The notes: generated by a model from the letters alone, not told the origin. A stretch of DNA of 64,000 bases from Streptomyces sp. NBC_01341 (GCF_035946055.1 NZ_CP108364.1:5208001-5272000), one strand, 5' to 3'. Positions 8,220 to 16,958 are shown, counted from the stretch's first letter. Program-made: numbers and translations.

Positions 8220-8814
8220 ATGATGGTCTGCGGGCATCGGATCGACGGGGCGACGCTTTACGTGAGCGCTCCCCACGTGCGCTGGCGCCGTTCCGATGAT
8301 GTCGTCGAGGCGTTGGGCGCGCACCCCGAGCCGGTTTTCGTCGGTTTCGAGGGCTCGGTCGCCGAGCCGTGCGGGCTGCACCCGGAGCAGGTCGTCACTT
8401 TCCCGTACGCCGGCTCCCTGCCCTCCCGGCTCGAGGCCAGGATCGATGGCCTGGGAGGGAGTCCAGGAGCGGAGGGCCGGGAAGGAGGAACTGGACGACG
8501 AGTGGGTCACCTACCACCACGACCTGTCCATGCCCCAGGGCTGCCGGGTGGGCGGGTTCCCTTCGTGGTACACGACCGATCCCTCTCCCATGAACTGCGA
8601 AGCCTGCGCGGCCCCCACGATCCTGCTGATCACCGTCAGCAGCCGCGAGTGGGACGGCCGCGACGGCAGCTGGATGCCCGTCGAGGAGGGGGACACGGCG
8701 GAGGACCTGCGCGACCCCTGTCCGACGAAGTTCGCGGTCGGCCGGGACGGCCTCCTGAACGTCTTCGCGTGTCCCACCGATCCCGGGCACCCGCACAGGT
8801 TCAGCGTCCAGTAA
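8220..8814 (+). pseudogene. frameshifted DUF1963-like (YwqG family) gene
   Basis: Two parts of one protein lie in different frames. The first part, with HPEPVFVGFEG, AEPCGLHPEQVV and LPSRLEARID, is read in the frame of position 8220. The second, with WEGVQE, YHHDLSMPQGCRVGGFP, SREWDGRDGSWMPVEE and CPTDPGHPHR, is read in the frame of 8452 and ends at 8814. A single extra C at about 8451 (GATGGCCTGGG) would join them into the usual DUF1963-like order. The N-terminus is also short or replaced: the VCGHRIDGATLY segment at 8229-8265 may come from another gene. A sequencing error at 8451 cannot be excluded. Confidence 0.65.
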
Positions 8815-8859
8815 CGCGGCAGGTGCCCTGGCGGTGCCCGGGCCCGACGGTACGGGGTC

Positions 8860-9477
8860 TCAGTTCCGCCCGTCCCGGATCAACTCGCCGATCTCGTCCG
8901 GCAGCCCCTCGTGCGCGGCGAGCCTCGCCAGCGCCGCACGGCTCTCCGGGACCGACCTGGTGCAGGTGAGCGCCCCCACCGCCTTCGCGGCCGCCATACC
9001 GCGCTCGACGTACTGCTCCGCGAGGTTCATCAGCCACGGTGTCAGGGCGGCCTCGTCATCGACCATGAGGCCGCACCAGTACAGCGTCTGCTCGGCGATC
9101 CAGGCCGTGATGCGCCGGGTCCAGACCTCCTCGAAGTCCGCCGTGGTGAGCCCGCGGCGGGCGCACTCGGCCTCGGCGTCGGCCATGCGCTCGGCCGTCA
9201 CGTGTCGTGCGTACGGCATGCGCTCCCGCAGCACGGCACGGATCTCGGTCCACTCCGGATAGCCGCACTCGGAGGAGTCGTGCACCGCCACCTCCTCCGG
9301 CGGCTCGGGCTCGGGCAGCGGTCGCTGCGGCAGGCAGGCTTCCAGCACCGCCCGTGCGTAGGCGAGGGTCTCCTCGTCCTCCTTCTCCGAGGTCCAGATG
9401 AAGGCGTTGTCCCAGGGGTACGGGTAGGCCTGCAGCACGTGCGGCAGCAGCGGCGTCCCGTCGGCTTCGGTGGTCAC
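8860..9477 (-). CDS. candidate immunity protein of the adjacent toxin
   Basis: 205 residues from a GTG start at 9477, whose GTGA overlaps the stop of the upstream toxin gene by 4 nt, so translation is probably coupled. The protein is acidic, helical and Trp/Glu-rich (YPYPWDNAFIWTSEKEDEE near the N-terminus; LYWCGLMVDDEAALTPWL near the middle). It has no signal peptide, membrane helix or enzyme motif. No known family was recognised. The immunity role is inferred only from position: polymorphic toxin genes are typically followed at once by a small acidic cytoplasmic protein. It could instead be an accessory or unrelated protein. Confidence 0.6.
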   Translation of the reverse strand: MTTEADGTPLLPHVLQAYPYPWDNAFIWTSEKEDEETLAYARAVLEACLPQRPLPEPEPPEEVAVHDSSECGYPEWTEIRAVLRERMPYARHVTAERMADAEAECARRGLTTADFEEVWTRRITAWIAEQTLYWCGLMVDDEAALTPWLMNLAEQYVERGMAAAKAVGALTCTRSVPESRAALARLAAHEGLPDEIGELIRDGRN

Positions 9478-12023
9478 TTGACTCCCAGGTATTCCATCGC
9501 GCTCTTGGGGTCGTTCATCTTGCCGGAGCCCAGGGCCGCCTGCTTGTCCGCGTCGCTCTTCGCGTTCCACGCGTCGTCCATCGCCTTGATCTGCTGCGGT
9601 GTGAAGTCCTGCCCGGCGATGCGTACGCCGAGGCCGTTCTCCGCGAAGGTCTGCGCCGGCGTGCCCCCCGGGGTGACGTTGTTCTTCTTGTCCGTCTGGT
9701 AACCGTCGAAGATCTTGTGCCAGTCCTTCTGCTGCTCGATCTCGTAGCGCGCGGCCCGGGGCGGCGTGCTGCCCTCCTGCCTGGCCCATTCGGCCAGCCG
9801 CTCAGCCTGGGCGGGAACGGTGTACTTGGTCGCCGCGTTGGCGGTGTTCTTCACCTCCACGGCGTGGACGCTGCCGTCCTTCCCCTTGTAGAGGACGTCC
9901 ACGTCGTCCACCCCGCTGACGTCGACCGTCGTGCCGTCGCCCATGTCGACCGACTGCCGGCCCTTCTTGGCCCCGACCGCTCCGTACACCTTGGTGCCGT
10001 CGGCGGCCTCGGAGACCGCCCGCTGTGCGGCGCGTACCTCGGCCATCGATTCGGCCAGCTTGTGCCGGTCGCCGGCCTTGAGCACCTCGGAGGCCAGCGA
10101 TCCCCGCGTCTGGGTGTCGATCGCCTTGTTGTTGAGCATGGCGTCGAGGTCCTTCAGCGCGGCTGCCAGCTCCTGCTTGCTGTACTCGCCCTTGCTGTAG
10201 TCGGGATCGTCCTTGGCCTTGGCGACCAGGTTGTCGATGCCCTTCTCGTTGAGCGTCAGGCGGTCCGACTTGGGTGTCTTCTGCTTGTCGCGGGCATCCA
10301 TGATCGTCTGCTTGAGCCGTGCGGCCACGTCGCCGAGTTCGGCGGCGTCGGCCGCCCTGTCCGCGTCGTCCGCCTCCTTCTGTGCCTCGCGGGCGTCATC
10401 CGCCTCGGCGCCCTTGCACGGCTCCGGCCCGTCCTCGGCGACGAAGCCCACCCGAACAGCCCCCGGCGCTGCCGCGAGGACGAGGGTGCCGCCGCCCGGG
10501 CCGCCCAGCGGCCGGGGGATCCCGCCGCCGTACGGTACGAGACGTGCGCCGTCGAGGGCGGCGAGCCTGCATTCCCCCGCCTCCTCGACCTTCTTCTTCG
10601 CGTCGTCGGCGATGTCCTGGGCCTCGTCGGCCGCGTCCCGCGCACCCTTGACGTCACCCGCGTCCGCGGCCTTGCGGGCGCGCTTCGTCACGTCCTTCGC
10701 CTTGTCGACGGCCTCGGTGACCGCCCCCGCGATCTTGCCCAGGCGGCCGAGTTTGCCGAGCTTGGCGGCGGCCTTCGCCTCGCCGTAGCCGGGGATGAAC
10801 AGCGAGCCGACGTTCCAGACGACGTTGCTGACGGCCTGGGTCTCCTCGCCCCTGTTCCAGGTCTCCCGTACGTCGTCGCCGAGGAACATGTCGTCCAGCG
10901 GCTTCACGACGACGTCGACGCCGCTCCCGCCCCAGTCGGTCAGCGCGTCCCAGTAATCGCCCTTGTCCCACTTGTCGCCGGCGTCACCGGTGCCCTCGGT
11001 CCACGTGTCGCCGAGCACTTTGCCGTAGTCCGCGAAACCCGTGACGCTGTCGATCGGGTGGATGATCGTGTCCCAGGTGTCCGTGAGGTCACCCCATACG
11101 CCGTCGACGAAGAGGCCCTCGCCGACCTGACCCAGCTGGTCGGCCGTGCAACCCCAGAACCCGGAGCACTCCTCCTTCTTGTCGTCGTCGCCGTCATCGC
11201 CCTCGTTGTCCTTCTTGCCGCCGTCGCCGATGGGCTCGTACGGGTCGGTCGGGTCACCTGACTCGTCGTCCTCGGAGCCGGGCGGGCCGCCACCGGGCCC
11301 GTCCTGGGTGCCCCCGCCGGTGGTGCCCCCGTCGGTGCCCTGGTCCGTGGAGCCGGCCGGGTTCTCCTCGGTGTCCCCGCCCGCCTGGGTCGTGCTGCCG
11401 CCCGCCGGGCAGGACTGACCGACCAGGGAGCAGATCGCCTCCTGCAGCCTGCCGGAGATCTGTGCGCCGACGCCGCTGAGCACCAGGGCGGCGATGACGG
11501 CGGCGACCACGACGACCAGGCCGGTGTACTCCACCGCCGACTGACCCCGGTCGCGACGCCAGGTGAGCATGTGGGGGAGCGAGAACGGCGGTTGCTCCTC
11601 GCGTTCGGACGGCGCCGAGCGGAACCACTCCCGCGTGTCCTTCGTGCACAGGAAGACCAGGATCACCACGGGCAGCAGGAGCTGGGTGAAGCCCTGCGGC
11701 GAGCCGTCCCGTACGTTGGCGAGCGCCCCGAGGACGAGCCATACCTGTACGGCGACCAGCCCTCGGCGGACCCCCTTGCCGCCCGTCCACGCCCGGCGCG
11801 CGAGCATCCACCCGGTGACCCCGGGCGCCGCCGCGTACAGCAGGGTGCCGAGCACCAGGCCGCCCAGCGCGTCCACCTGGGCCGCGGAGAGCAGCAGCCC
11901 GACGCCGCCCACGAGCGTGGCCCCGAACAGGACGAACACGAGCAGGCGTGCGACCGCGAGTTGCTGTGGCATGGTGCGGCGTACCGCTCCGCCCGTACCG
12001 GTGGCACCAACGTAGAAGGACAT
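9474..12023 (-). CDS. putative polymorphic toxin with Flp-pilin-like helix and C-terminal nuclease
   Basis: 849 residues from the ATG at 12023. Domains in order: four hydrophobic helices (about 22-45, 53-75, 88-103 and 113-126); RGQSAVEYTGLVVVVAAV (159-176), a Flp/TadE-type prepilin segment with E165 five residues into the motif; a Gly/Asp/Glu-rich linker (205-285); a Trp-rich spacer with DTIIHPIDSVTGF (about 318-330) and FIPGYGEAKAAAKLGKL (409-425), typical of pre-toxin regions; Ala/Asp-rich helices; and a C-terminal domain with D709 in DVDVLYKG and E723-V-K725 in HAVEVKN. The D...ExK pair fits a PD-(D/E)xK nuclease fold, as in many toxin tips. A small gene overlaps its stop by 4 nt. Toxin activity is inferred. 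Confidence 0.65.
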   Translation of the reverse strand: MSFYVGATGTGGAVRRTMPQQLAVARLLVFVLFGATLVGGVGLLLSAAQVDALGGLVLGTLLYAAAPGVTGWMLARRAWTGGKGVRRGLVAVQVWLVLGALANVRDGSPQGFTQLLLPVVILVFLCTKDTREWFRSAPSEREEQPPFSLPHMLTWRRDRGQSAVEYTGLVVVVAAVIAALVLSGVGAQISGRLQEAICSLVGQSCPAGGSTTQAGGDTEENPAGSTDQGTDGGTTGGGTQDGPGGGPPGSEDDESGDPTDPYEPIGDGGKKDNEGDDGDDDKKEECSGFWGCTADQLGQVGEGLFVDGVWGDLTDTWDTIIHPIDSVTGFADYGKVLGDTWTEGTGDAGDKWDKGDYWDALTDWGGSGVDVVVKPLDDMFLGDDVRETWNRGEETQAVSNVVWNVGSLFIPGYGEAKAAAKLGKLGRLGKIAGAVTEAVDKAKDVTKRARKAADAGDVKGARDAADEAQDIADDAKKKVEEAGECRLAALDGARLVPYGGGIPRPLGGPGGGTLVLAAAPGAVRVGFVAEDGPEPCKGAEADDAREAQKEADDADRAADAAELGDVAARLKQTIMDARDKQKTPKSDRLTLNEKGIDNLVAKAKDDPDYSKGEYSKQELAAALKDLDAMLNNKAIDTQTRGSLASEVLKAGDRHKLAESMAEVRAAQRAVSEAADGTKVYGAVGAKKGRQSVDMGDGTTVDVSGVDDVDVLYKGKDGSVHAVEVKNTANAATKYTVPAQAERLAEWARQEGSTPPRAARYEIEQQKDWHKIFDGYQTDKKNNVTPGGTPAQTFAENGLGVRIAGQDFTPQQIKAMDDAWNAKSDADKQAALGSGKMNDPKSAMEYLGVK

Positions 12024-12218
12024 AACCGTCCCACCCCCCCGCGCCGAGGCTAGATCACCCGGGCGATTGCCAGATGGGCCCGTGGGCCCAAATCCGGGCC
12101 CAACCAAGCCCGTTGCGGGGCCGCACGTGCCGGTTCCACGCACAGGGGCGGGCCGCCGGCCGGCTGCCGGGACCCGGGCCCTGCGCGTGGCGGAGAAGGG
12201 CGGCGGCGGAGCGTACTC

Positions 12219-12644
12219 TCAGGCCCCCGTCCGTCCGCCGCCGCGATTCCGGTCGCCCAGGTGCCCGTGCAGGGCGGCGACCGCGAGGGAGACGGCGGTG
12301 GTCACGAAGAGGCTCCCGATCAGGATCAGGGTCACTCCTACGGCGAAGAGGCCGCTGGAGTCGTCCGACCAGTCGTAGCCGGCGGCAGCCGTCAGCCCGA
12401 CGCTGATCCCGGTCACGGCAGCTGTGACGCGGCCCCGGGAGGCCGCCCAGTACACCGCCACCAGCAAGGTCAGCACCAGTCCGATCACCTGCCACGCCTC
12501 GTACGGGCCCGTCGTCGAGCCGTCCGGGTGGACATCGCGGTGCTGGTCCCAGCCCAGCCAGCCGGCCCATGAGGCCGCGGCGATTACGGCGAGCGCGAAG
12601 GCCGACAGCGGCTGGAAAGTCGTTTTCGGGGTTCCTGTGGACAT
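12219..12644 (-). CDS. small hypothetical membrane protein
   Basis: 141 residues from MSTGTPKTTFQPL at 12644, chosen because the sequence beyond it is charged and unlike a protein start. It has about four hydrophobic segments: ALAVIAAASWAGWLGW, VIGLVLTLLVAVYWAA, VTAAVTGISVGLTAAAG and LFAVGVTLILIGSLFVTTAVSL. The loops are hydrophilic and the tail is Gly/Arg-rich. No family was recognised. It sits alone between the toxin gene and a membrane-anchored helical protein, all on the minus strand. Confidence 0.6.
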   Translation of the reverse strand: MSTGTPKTTFQPLSAFALAVIAAASWAGWLGWDQHRDVHPDGSTTGPYEAWQVIGLVLTLLVAVYWAASRGRVTAAVTGISVGLTAAAGYDWSDDSSGLFAVGVTLILIGSLFVTTAVSLAVAALHGHLGDRNRGGGRTGA

Positions 12645-12762
12645 GGCCACAGCGTTCCGGCTCGTTCCACTGCGGAACAGGGCGCACGTACTCAGTTCCA
12701 CCCGAGTACGACGGTCCGGGGGCCGCACCGCGCGCTGCCCCTGAGCGCGGTCCTGCGCGTGG

Positions 12763-13275
12763 TCAGTCGGCGACCCCCAGGTCCTCGCGCATGATCCGGC
12801 GCATCGCCGTGAGCGCGGGCTCCGCGGCCTTCAGATCGAGGAGTGCCTGCTCCGCGCTCTCGCCGTCCCCGGCCAGGCCGCGGTCGATGCGCTTGGCGGT
12901 GGCGTCGACGGCGGCCAGTACGACGTTCACCTCACGGGACGCCGCGAGCACGGCTTCGGGCACGATCATCTGCGACTCGGCGTAACGGTCCCGGTAGTCC
13001 CGCCGGGCCTCCTCGACCCGGGTGCGTTCGTCGTCGGTGTAGACGCCGTCGCGCAGGCGGTGAAGGGCGTCCTTCAGCACGGTGTGGAAGTTGCGGGACG
13101 CCCGGTTCATGGCGGTGTACGCGCCGCGCCGGTCCTCGAAGTGCCGCCTGCTCTCCTCGGCCTGACTGTCCGCCATCCTCTGACGCCTCGTCACCCAGGT
13201 GGTCACCAGAGGGGCCGAGAGTGTGCCCAGCACCCCGACGACGGCAGTGACCATGGTGGCTATGGCGGTACCCAT
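12763..13275 (-). CDS. membrane-anchored helical protein, function unknown
   Basis: 170 residues. There is one N-terminal hydrophobic helix (about 4-30, ATMVTAVVGVLGTLSAPLVTTW), then a charged, mostly helical body with repeated Arg/Glu (RRHFEDRRGAYTAMNRASRNFHTVLKDAL) that probably forms a helical bundle or coiled coil in the cytoplasm. This pattern (single N-terminal anchor then a four-helix soluble part) is common in Streptomyces hypothetical proteins. No catalytic motif is visible. Confidence 0.65.
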   Translation of the reverse strand: MGTAIATMVTAVVGVLGTLSAPLVTTWVTRRQRMADSQAEESRRHFEDRRGAYTAMNRASRNFHTVLKDALHRLRDGVYTDDERTRVEEARRDYRDRYAESQMIVPEAVLAASREVNVVLAAVDATAKRIDRGLAGDGESAEQALLDLKAAEPALTAMRRIMREDLGVAD

Positions 13276-13299
13276 ACGTGCGAGCCTACGGGACAGCCC

Positions 13300-13938
13300 T
13301 CAGGGCCCGGACTCGTGCCCGGGACCGGGCGCCGGGGTCCCGGCAGCGCGTGGCTCGCGCGGGTCCTGGGCGGAGCCCGCCGTCAGCCGCGTGACGGCGT
13401 CCAGCACCGCGGCCCACGGGAGCTCGCGCACCGCCGGCCCCTCGCGCGGCTCGTGGAGTGTCCAGACACCGGCGCCCTGGACGATCTCGACGCCCGCCGT
13501 CCGCAGCGCCGCGAGATGTCCGTCCCAGGCGGGGTGCCGTACGTGTGCGGCGTTCACCCGGGGAAAGATCACGACGGGTACGCCGACCGTGCCCAGCGCC
13601 TCGCCCACCTGCGTCAGGGCCTGGTTGTCCGCGATGCCCGTCGCGAGCTTGGCGACGAAGTTGGCGCTGGCGGGGGCGACGGCGAAGCAGTCGGCGACCG
13701 GGTGGGGGCGGGGCTCGGCCGGTAGGCGCGGCGTGTCGCGCACCGGCAGGCCGGTCAGCCGCTCCAGGCGGTCCACCTCACCGTTCGCCCGGAGCCACCG
13801 CCCGGCGTTCGGGGTCAGGGTCACGGCCACGGTCCAGCCGAGGGCCGTGGCCGGTTCGACCAGGCCGGTGCGCAGCATCTCGACGCCGTCGGCCGCCGCA
13901 CCCACGACCGCCAGCACGCCACGACTGCCCGTCCTCAT
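13300..13938 (-). CDS. flavoprotein (HFCD family)
   Basis: 212 residues from the ATG at 13938; GAGG lies a few nucleotides upstream. It has the Flavoprotein/HFCD pattern: GVLAVVGAAADG at the N-terminus, a DCFAVAPASANFVAKLATGIADN segment (about 105-127), where PASANFVAK forms the FMN-binding loop, and VPVVIFPRVN later. HFCD proteins decarboxylate peptidyl-cysteine or phosphopantothenoylcysteine; many actinobacterial members are stand-alone flavoproteins of unknown substrate. No peptide or coenzyme A gene is adjacent, so the substrate cannot be inferred. A Pro/Arg-rich tail ends the protein. Confidence 0.8.
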   Translation of the reverse strand: MRTGSRGVLAVVGAAADGVEMLRTGLVEPATALGWTVAVTLTPNAGRWLRANGEVDRLERLTGLPVRDTPRLPAEPRPHPVADCFAVAPASANFVAKLATGIADNQALTQVGEALGTVGVPVVIFPRVNAAHVRHPAWDGHLAALRTAGVEIVQGAGVWTLHEPREGPAVRELPWAAVLDAVTRLTAGSAQDPREPRAAGTPAPGPGHESGP

Positions 13939-14056
13939 GCCTCGCCACCCTCGCTCCGTCCGTACCGACGCGTGAGCAGTACAGCAGAGGGGTCCCGAGT
14001 CCGGAGCGGCTGTCCGCGGTCGCCCTCGCCTTCCACGGCCGGCCGGTGAGGCGGTC

Positions 14057-14266
14057 TCACGAGTGGAAACCCTCCCAGTACGCCTCATGACCGCATGTGA
14101 AGTCGCCGGGGCGTTCGGCGCGCAGCACCGTGTAACGGTCGGCGAAGACCACCAGCGCCTCGTGGAGCGAGCACCGCAAGTGCTCCCGGATCACCGTGAT
14201 TCCGGGCAGCACCCGATGAGTGACGATCTCGTCGTCGGCGGCATCGAAGGTCGCGCCATCGGTCAT
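14057..14266 (-). CDS. small conserved hypothetical protein
   Basis: 69 residues from MTDGATFDAADDEIVTH. An upstream in-frame ATG at 14302 would add 12 residues; the inner one is preferred because GGAG is close by and the longer N-terminus is low complexity. The protein is acidic with CSLHEALVVFADRYTVLRAERP in the centre and CGHEAYWEGFHS at the end, giving two Cys and two His. No known domain was recognised. Confidence 0.55.
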   Translation of the reverse strand: MTDGATFDAADDEIVTHRVLPGITVIREHLRCSLHEALVVFADRYTVLRAERPGDFTCGHEAYWEGFHS

Positions 14267-14475
14267 CTCCGTGATCGAAGCCGACCCCCGGCCCGGCCGC
14301 AACGGATTTACCGCACCGTGCCGGCCACCCCGTTCCCTTCACCTCGCCTCGCCGGCCCTTCCCTCCGGGCGGTCCGCGGTCGCGGCCGGACAGCCGACTC
14401 CTCCGGTTCACCGCCCGTCTCCGGTGCCGGCGGCTCCGGGATGCGCGCGGGCGGGGCGCGAGGGACCGTGGAGGC

Positions 14476-14691
14476 ATGTCCGGACACCCGCCCGTGATCG
14501 TCTATCCGCCCTCGTCGACGGGAGGGCGGCGCGTCACGGTCCACGGCCGGATCGTCGGGCTGGCGCACGGACGTGGGGAGGTCGCCTCCCTGCTGCGGGC
14601 GGCAGGGTTCGCCGCGGGCGACAGCGACATCGACCTCGACCAGCCGGAGTTGATCGAGTGGCGGGGCGGCGACCTCGACACCTGGACGTAG
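14476..14691 (+). CDS. small conserved hypothetical protein
   Basis: 71 residues starting MSGHPPVIVYPPSSTGGRRV. The N-terminal VYPPSxTGGRRV segment and the C-terminal PELIEWRGGDLDTW tail are a pattern I recognise from Streptomyces hypothetical proteins of 70-80 residues. No function is known. It stands alone, divergent from the gene ending at 14057. Confidence 0.65.
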   Translation: MSGHPPVIVYPPSSTGGRRVTVHGRIVGLAHGRGEVASLLRAAGFAAGDSDIDLDQPELIEWRGGDLDTWT

Positions 14692-14823
14692 CTCCGCCGC
14701 CGGTGGGTGAGCGGACCGCGTCACCCGAACGGGGGCCTCCGGCTCGTCGCCGGGGCGCCCTTCGCACAGGGTCGGTCCTGCCCGTCGCCCCGTCGGGCCG
14801 TTCGCCTGCCGAGTGGAGGATTC

Positions 14824-15267
14824 ATGGCTCAGTCAGCTCCCGCCCCCGGAAACTCCCGGCCCACCGGCACCGGACACGGAGGCGCGTGGGCGGCCGGCGG
14901 GACGATGTTCGCCGGAGTCCTGCTGCTCGTCGACGGTCTCCTGTCCGTCTTCAAGGGCATCGCGGGCATCGCCACGGACGACGTCTACGCGGTCGTCAAC
15001 AACTACACGTTCGCCTTCAACGTGACGTCGTGGGGATGGATCCACCTGGTCCTCGGCGTGATCCTCGTGATCGTCGGCCTGGGCATCCTGAAGGGCGCCG
15101 CCTGGGCCCGTGGCGCGGGCGTCGGTCTCGCCGCGCTGAACATCATCGCCAACTTCATCTGGCTGCCCTACCAGCCCGTGTGGGCGATCGTCTCGATCGC
15201 GATCGACGCGTTCGTGATCTGGGCCCTGTGCACGGACCACCCGGACCGCCCGAAGGAGGCCTACTGA
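14824..15267 (+). CDS. DUF7144-type four-helix membrane protein
   Basis: 147 residues from the ATG at 14824, preceded by GTGGAGGATTC; the longer frame from 14707 lacks such a site. After a polar N-terminus (AQSAPAPGNSRPTGTGHGG) there are four membrane helices with GTMFAGVLLLVDGLLSVFKG, WGWIHLVLGVILVIVGLGIL, GAGVGLAALNIIANFIWLPY and IVSIAIDAFVIWAL. This matches DUF7144 membrane proteins widespread in actinobacteria, of unknown role. Its stop lies 1 nt before the GTG of the next gene, so the two are probably co-translated. Confidence 0.75.
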   Translation: MAQSAPAPGNSRPTGTGHGGAWAAGGTMFAGVLLLVDGLLSVFKGIAGIATDDVYAVVNNYTFAFNVTSWGWIHLVLGVILVIVGLGILKGAAWARGAGVGLAALNIIANFIWLPYQPVWAIVSIAIDAFVIWALCTDHPDRPKEAY

Positions 15268-15268
15268 C

Positions 15269-16645
15269 GTGATCCGTGAGACGTCCGCGACGACGGGGGG
15301 CATGACGGCCCTGGCCGCGGACGCGTATGTCTACGGGGCACCACTGGTCCACCGGCTGTGGAAGGTCCGGGCCTGTCTCCAGGGGAGCCGCGGGGCGCCC
15401 GAACCCACGCCCTTCAACGCCTTCGCCCACGCGGACGGGCCGGCCACACCCGGTACCCACGTGCCCTTCGCGGCCGCCGACCTCGTCGACGCGCTCGCAC
15501 AGCTCGATCTGTCCGGCGGGCCGGTACGGCTCCATGTGCCGGACACCGGTGGCGCGTACTTCGTCCTGCGGTTCGTGGACGCCTGGAGCAACGTCTTCGC
15601 CTACCTGGGCACCCGGGCCACGGGCGCCGGGGAGGGTGACTGGCTGGTCGTGCCGCCCGGATGGGCGGGCACCGTGCCCGAGGGACTGTCCGGGGTGATC
15701 GACGCCCCCACGTCCGTCGTGTCCCTCGTCGGCGGTCTCGCCTGCGACGGCCCCGACGACACGGCGCGGATCCGGTCGCTCCAACAGGAGCTCACCCTCA
15801 CGCATCTGGGAGACCGCGCCCACCGGACCGGGCTTCCCTCGGCGGAGTCCCGGGTGCCCGACGAGCTGCGTTTCTTCGAGGAGCTCAGGGTGTGGATGGC
15901 GGACTTCCCGCCCGCCGCGGCCGATCGCGCCTACCAGGACCGCTTCCAGCCGCTCGGCCTTCTGGAGGAGGGCATCTCGCCCTATGTCTCGGCCCCGCCC
16001 TGGCTCGTGCGCGCGCTGACGCGGGGACTCGCGCTCGGCCGGTCGCGGGTGGAGGGGGCCCTGCGGTCGGCGGAGGCGGGCGGCCCGCAGGGCTCCTGGC
16101 ACACGGAACCGCACCTGCGTGACTACAACCTGGACCACTTCGGCGTCGGCACGATCGGTCCGCCCGAGTGGCAGGTGCCCGACCGTGAGGCTTCGTACCT
16201 GCTCAGGGCGGTGGCGGCGCGGTGGCCCGGACAGCCGTCCCACGGTTACGAGGCCGTGGACGCCCACACGCCGCACGACTCCCGGGGGCGGCCCTTCGAC
16301 GGGGCGCACAGCTACGCGCTCCGCCTCGTGAAGCCGCCGCCCGTCCGGGCGTTCTGGTCGGTGACGGTGTACGACGGTCCCGGTGGCCACCTGGCCCCGA
16401 ATCCCGAGGAACGCCACGCGGTGGGGAGCCGGACCCCAGGGCTCGTGTACGGCGAGGACGGCGCGCTGACCCTGCACCTGTCCGCGCAGCGGCCCGTGGA
16501 GGCGGCCGGGGCGGCGAACTGGCTTCCCGTGCCGCCCGGCGCGTTCCGTCCGGTGATGCGTCTGTACCTTCCCGAGCGGGACGTTCTCGACGGGAGTTAC
16601 GTCATTCCGCCGGTCGAGCGGCTGAGGGACGGGCCCGGGACGTAG
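15269..16645 (+). CDS. DUF1254/DUF1214 domain protein
   Basis: 458 residues from GTG 15269, with GAAGGAGG about 9 nt upstream; the ATG at 15302 is an alternative. The N-terminal half (DAYVYGAPLVHRLWKVR, LDLSGGPVRLHVPDTGGAYFVLRFVDAWSNVFAYLGTR) fits DUF1254. The C-terminal third (HSYALRLVKPPPVRAFWSVTVYDG, NWLPVPPGAFRPVMRLYLPE) fits DUF1214. The two domains commonly occur together in exported proteins, but no signal peptide is seen here, so this one may be cytoplasmic. Biochemical function is unknown. It follows the DUF7144-type gene by 1 nt. Confidence 0.85.
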   Translation: MIRETSATTGGMTALAADAYVYGAPLVHRLWKVRACLQGSRGAPEPTPFNAFAHADGPATPGTHVPFAAADLVDALAQLDLSGGPVRLHVPDTGGAYFVLRFVDAWSNVFAYLGTRATGAGEGDWLVVPPGWAGTVPEGLSGVIDAPTSVVSLVGGLACDGPDDTARIRSLQQELTLTHLGDRAHRTGLPSAESRVPDELRFFEELRVWMADFPPAAADRAYQDRFQPLGLLEEGISPYVSAPPWLVRALTRGLALGRSRVEGALRSAEAGGPQGSWHTEPHLRDYNLDHFGVGTIGPPEWQVPDREASYLLRAVAARWPGQPSHGYEAVDAHTPHDSRGRPFDGAHSYALRLVKPPPVRAFWSVTVYDGPGGHLAPNPEERHAVGSRTPGLVYGEDGALTLHLSAQRPVEAAGAANWLPVPPGAFRPVMRLYLPERDVLDGSYVIPPVERLRDGPGT

Positions 16646-16718
16646 TGCCCGGCCGTCCCGCGGGCGTCGCGCGTACGCCGAGGAGCACGTTGTCAGTGGC
16701 GCGCCGCACACTGGAGTC

Positions 16719-16940
16719 ATGTGCCGCAGTATCAAGACGCTTCGACCGCCCGCCATCCCTGAAGAGGCCACGGAGGAGGAGATGAGAGCCGCCGCCCTGC
16801 AGTACGTGCGCAAGGTGTCGGGCTTCCGTGCGCCCGCAGCGCACAACCAGGAGGTCTTCGACCGTGCCGTCGAGGAGATCGCCGACGCGACCCGGCGGCT
16901 GCTGGACGGACTGGAGGTGAGGGGCGCCGCGCGGGTCTGA
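16719..16940 (+). CDS. DUF2277 family protein
   Basis: 73 residues: MCRSIKTLRPPAIPEEAT at the start, AALQYVRKVSGFRAPAAHN in the middle and a helix ending in LLDGLEV. The MCRxIxTL start and QYVRKxSG motif are diagnostic of DUF2277, a short helical family of unknown function common in actinobacteria. It stands alone between the DUF1254 gene and the convergent DedA gene. Confidence 0.9.
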   Translation: MCRSIKTLRPPAIPEEATEEEMRAAALQYVRKVSGFRAPAAHNQEVFDRAVEEIADATRRLLDGLEVRGAARV

Positions 16941-16958
16941 CCGCGGGCGCCTTCGCTC

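Noticed and set aside
6394..8814. A complete integrative element after tRNA-Val
   Set aside because: No integrase, excisionase or replication gene and no second copy of the tRNA 3' end were found, so only decayed remnants are claimed.
12056..12218. Clustered GGGCCC motifs upstream of the toxin gene as a regulatory array
   Set aside because: They are irregularly spaced and expected by chance in such GC-rich DNA.
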